This document shows, piece after piece, positions 62,740-64,000 of a stretch of 64,000 nt of DNA (position 1 is the first letter of the stretch; each line of letters begins with the position of its first letter). This DNA comes from Pseudisothecium myosuroides (Eukaryota > Streptophyta > Bryopsida > Hypnales > Lembophyllaceae). Made by a program: the position numbers and the translations under genes. The DNA is taken from the NCBI GenBank assembly GCA_951799445.1, contig OX637296.1:22258001-22322000 (forward strand), read 5' to 3'. The notes beneath the pieces are model-generated. The model was given only the letters and a program-made list of their open reading frames with translations. It was not told the DNA's origin and did not search any database.

Positions 62740-64000
62740 TATTTTTTTAGGAAAATTTGTAGAGTGTGTTTGCACATTAGGAATAGGGTGGACCCTTGAG
62801 AGGCCCCAAGCATTTGATAAGCAAGGTTGTATTATGAAAGCTACGTGACCTATGATGAATTCAATTTCAGTGACACATTTATGTCTCTATCTTATATGAG
62901 TTTCTAAAAGCTTGTCATAACCCTTTATTCTATTAAATTGTTCTATGAATCAATTGATTTACTAAAAACCTTGTAAAGCTAATATGTACCATGATGAACG
63001 TTGGTGAAGACCACCATATAGTACATAATAACCATAGTTACATTAGCACATTAGTACAATTACTATAAATTGAGTAGGTTGTCCAATTCAACCAATTTGA
63101 ATAAGAACTCTTTTGAATATTAAGTTAAATAAAATAAGAGTGTATTGTCAAATTTAGAGTATTACACATTTGCTAAGCCAATGGATGTGACCCGCCTAAA
63201 ACTTGTCATCATTTTGAAAGTGAATGGAGATAAGCAAAAAAGTTTCACCATTTTTTTGAGAAGTACATTTGAATGAGTTTTGGAAAACCCATTAGAAGCT
63301 CTTTGAAGGTCCATTCTTTTCTTGATGAATAGGTAGGGGTGGAAATTTTCTCATTAAAGTGTTGATTCATTTTCTATATGAAAAGATGTTTAATTCACTA
63401 ATTACAAAAAATATTTTTCTTGTGTACATACTTCAGCTACTTCTATGTGATACACTATGATATATATAAATTTGTGATGAAATTACCAAATTTGGAGAAT
63501 ATTTTGTATTCAGTATAAGTTTTCTTCAGGTTTCTCCAAAAATTCACAATTATTTTATCCCTTGAATAATGGAAGGTGTTTTTCAAGAAAATTTCCAAAA
63601 ACTTCCAATTTTTGGTGCATTGACCAAATTAGAAAATTATGACTTCTTTTTGCACTCCAATCATACAAAATTGCATTAGACCATTAGGTCAATGTGTTCA
63701 AAAATTCAATCCATTTGACAACTATATTGCAAGATAAAACGATCAAAGCAATGAAAAAGGATTTTTTCAACCTTAATTACCGAATAGAAATAGTAGACTT
63801 CAAGCTCTATTAGGATGAAATTTAGATCTCCTCACAATTGAATCTCCTCGCCACATACTAAGTACAATAATAATGGTTCATGTCGTAACCTACCCTCTCT
63901 CTACAATGGGTAATGCAATTTCATGCTCTCAATTCCCCAAAAAATATTCAAATATCATGGGAACCAACAACATTTGCATGTTTGTTAAATTAAAAATATT
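62740..64000. other. AT-rich DNA with no recognisable gene
   Basis: No supported exon, RNA gene or repeat was seen in this stretch up to the end of the window. Confidence 0.45.

Overview
The window is nuclear DNA of a streptophyte, most likely a land plant and possibly a non-flowering one. I infer this from a chloroplast NDH-complex protein of the CRR7 type, a plant-type cation/calcium exchanger, a TIC32-like dehydrogenase, GT-AG introns throughout, a nuclear tRNA-Gln, and CACTA (En/Spm) transposons whose proteins carry plant-type domains. Gene islands have balanced base composition; the DNA between them is very AT-rich and full of small DNA-transposon relics. The species cannot be fixed from sequence alone. 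All gene models were assembled by hand from splice signals and reading-frame continuity.

Layout. 1.3-4.3 kb (+): a membrane protein gene, open at its 5' end, whose last intron holds a perfect 222-bp palindromic CACTA-type MITE. 7.9-8.8 kb (-): a three-exon gene for an unrecognised 103-residue protein. 9.3-12.6 kb (-): a three-exon cation/calcium exchanger (CCX). 13-17 kb: nested and adjacent MITEs plus one element flanked by TTAA. 18.7-22.7 kb (-): an eight-exon short-chain dehydrogenase that has lost catalytic residues. 23-25 kb: two more TTAA elements. 26.4 kb (-): tRNA-Gln(CUG). 27.2-28.7 kb (-): four-exon CRR7. 29.93-48.76 kb: one 18.8-kb CACTA element with terminal inverted repeats and a 3-bp AAT target duplication. 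It carries a broken TNP2 transposase (-) and an apparently intact Ptta/TNPA-like gene (+), transcribed away from each other. 49-55.6 kb: AT-rich DNA with a MITE and a fourth TTAA element. 55.7-61.7 kb (-): a six-exon cyclophilin with an unusual repeat-bearing C-terminal region. 61.9-62.3 kb: a tandem repeat just upstream of it. 62.7-64 kb: nothing recognisable.

The host genes do not form a pathway; they look like ordinary single genes separated by transposon-rich DNA. The most noteworthy points are the fully delimited CACTA element with divergent genes and three C-to-T-type nonsense codons, a four-copy family of terminal-inverted-repeat elements in TTAA sites, the cyclophilin with a repeated GNTxRxSQxF motif, and the apparent dehydrogenase pseudoenzyme.
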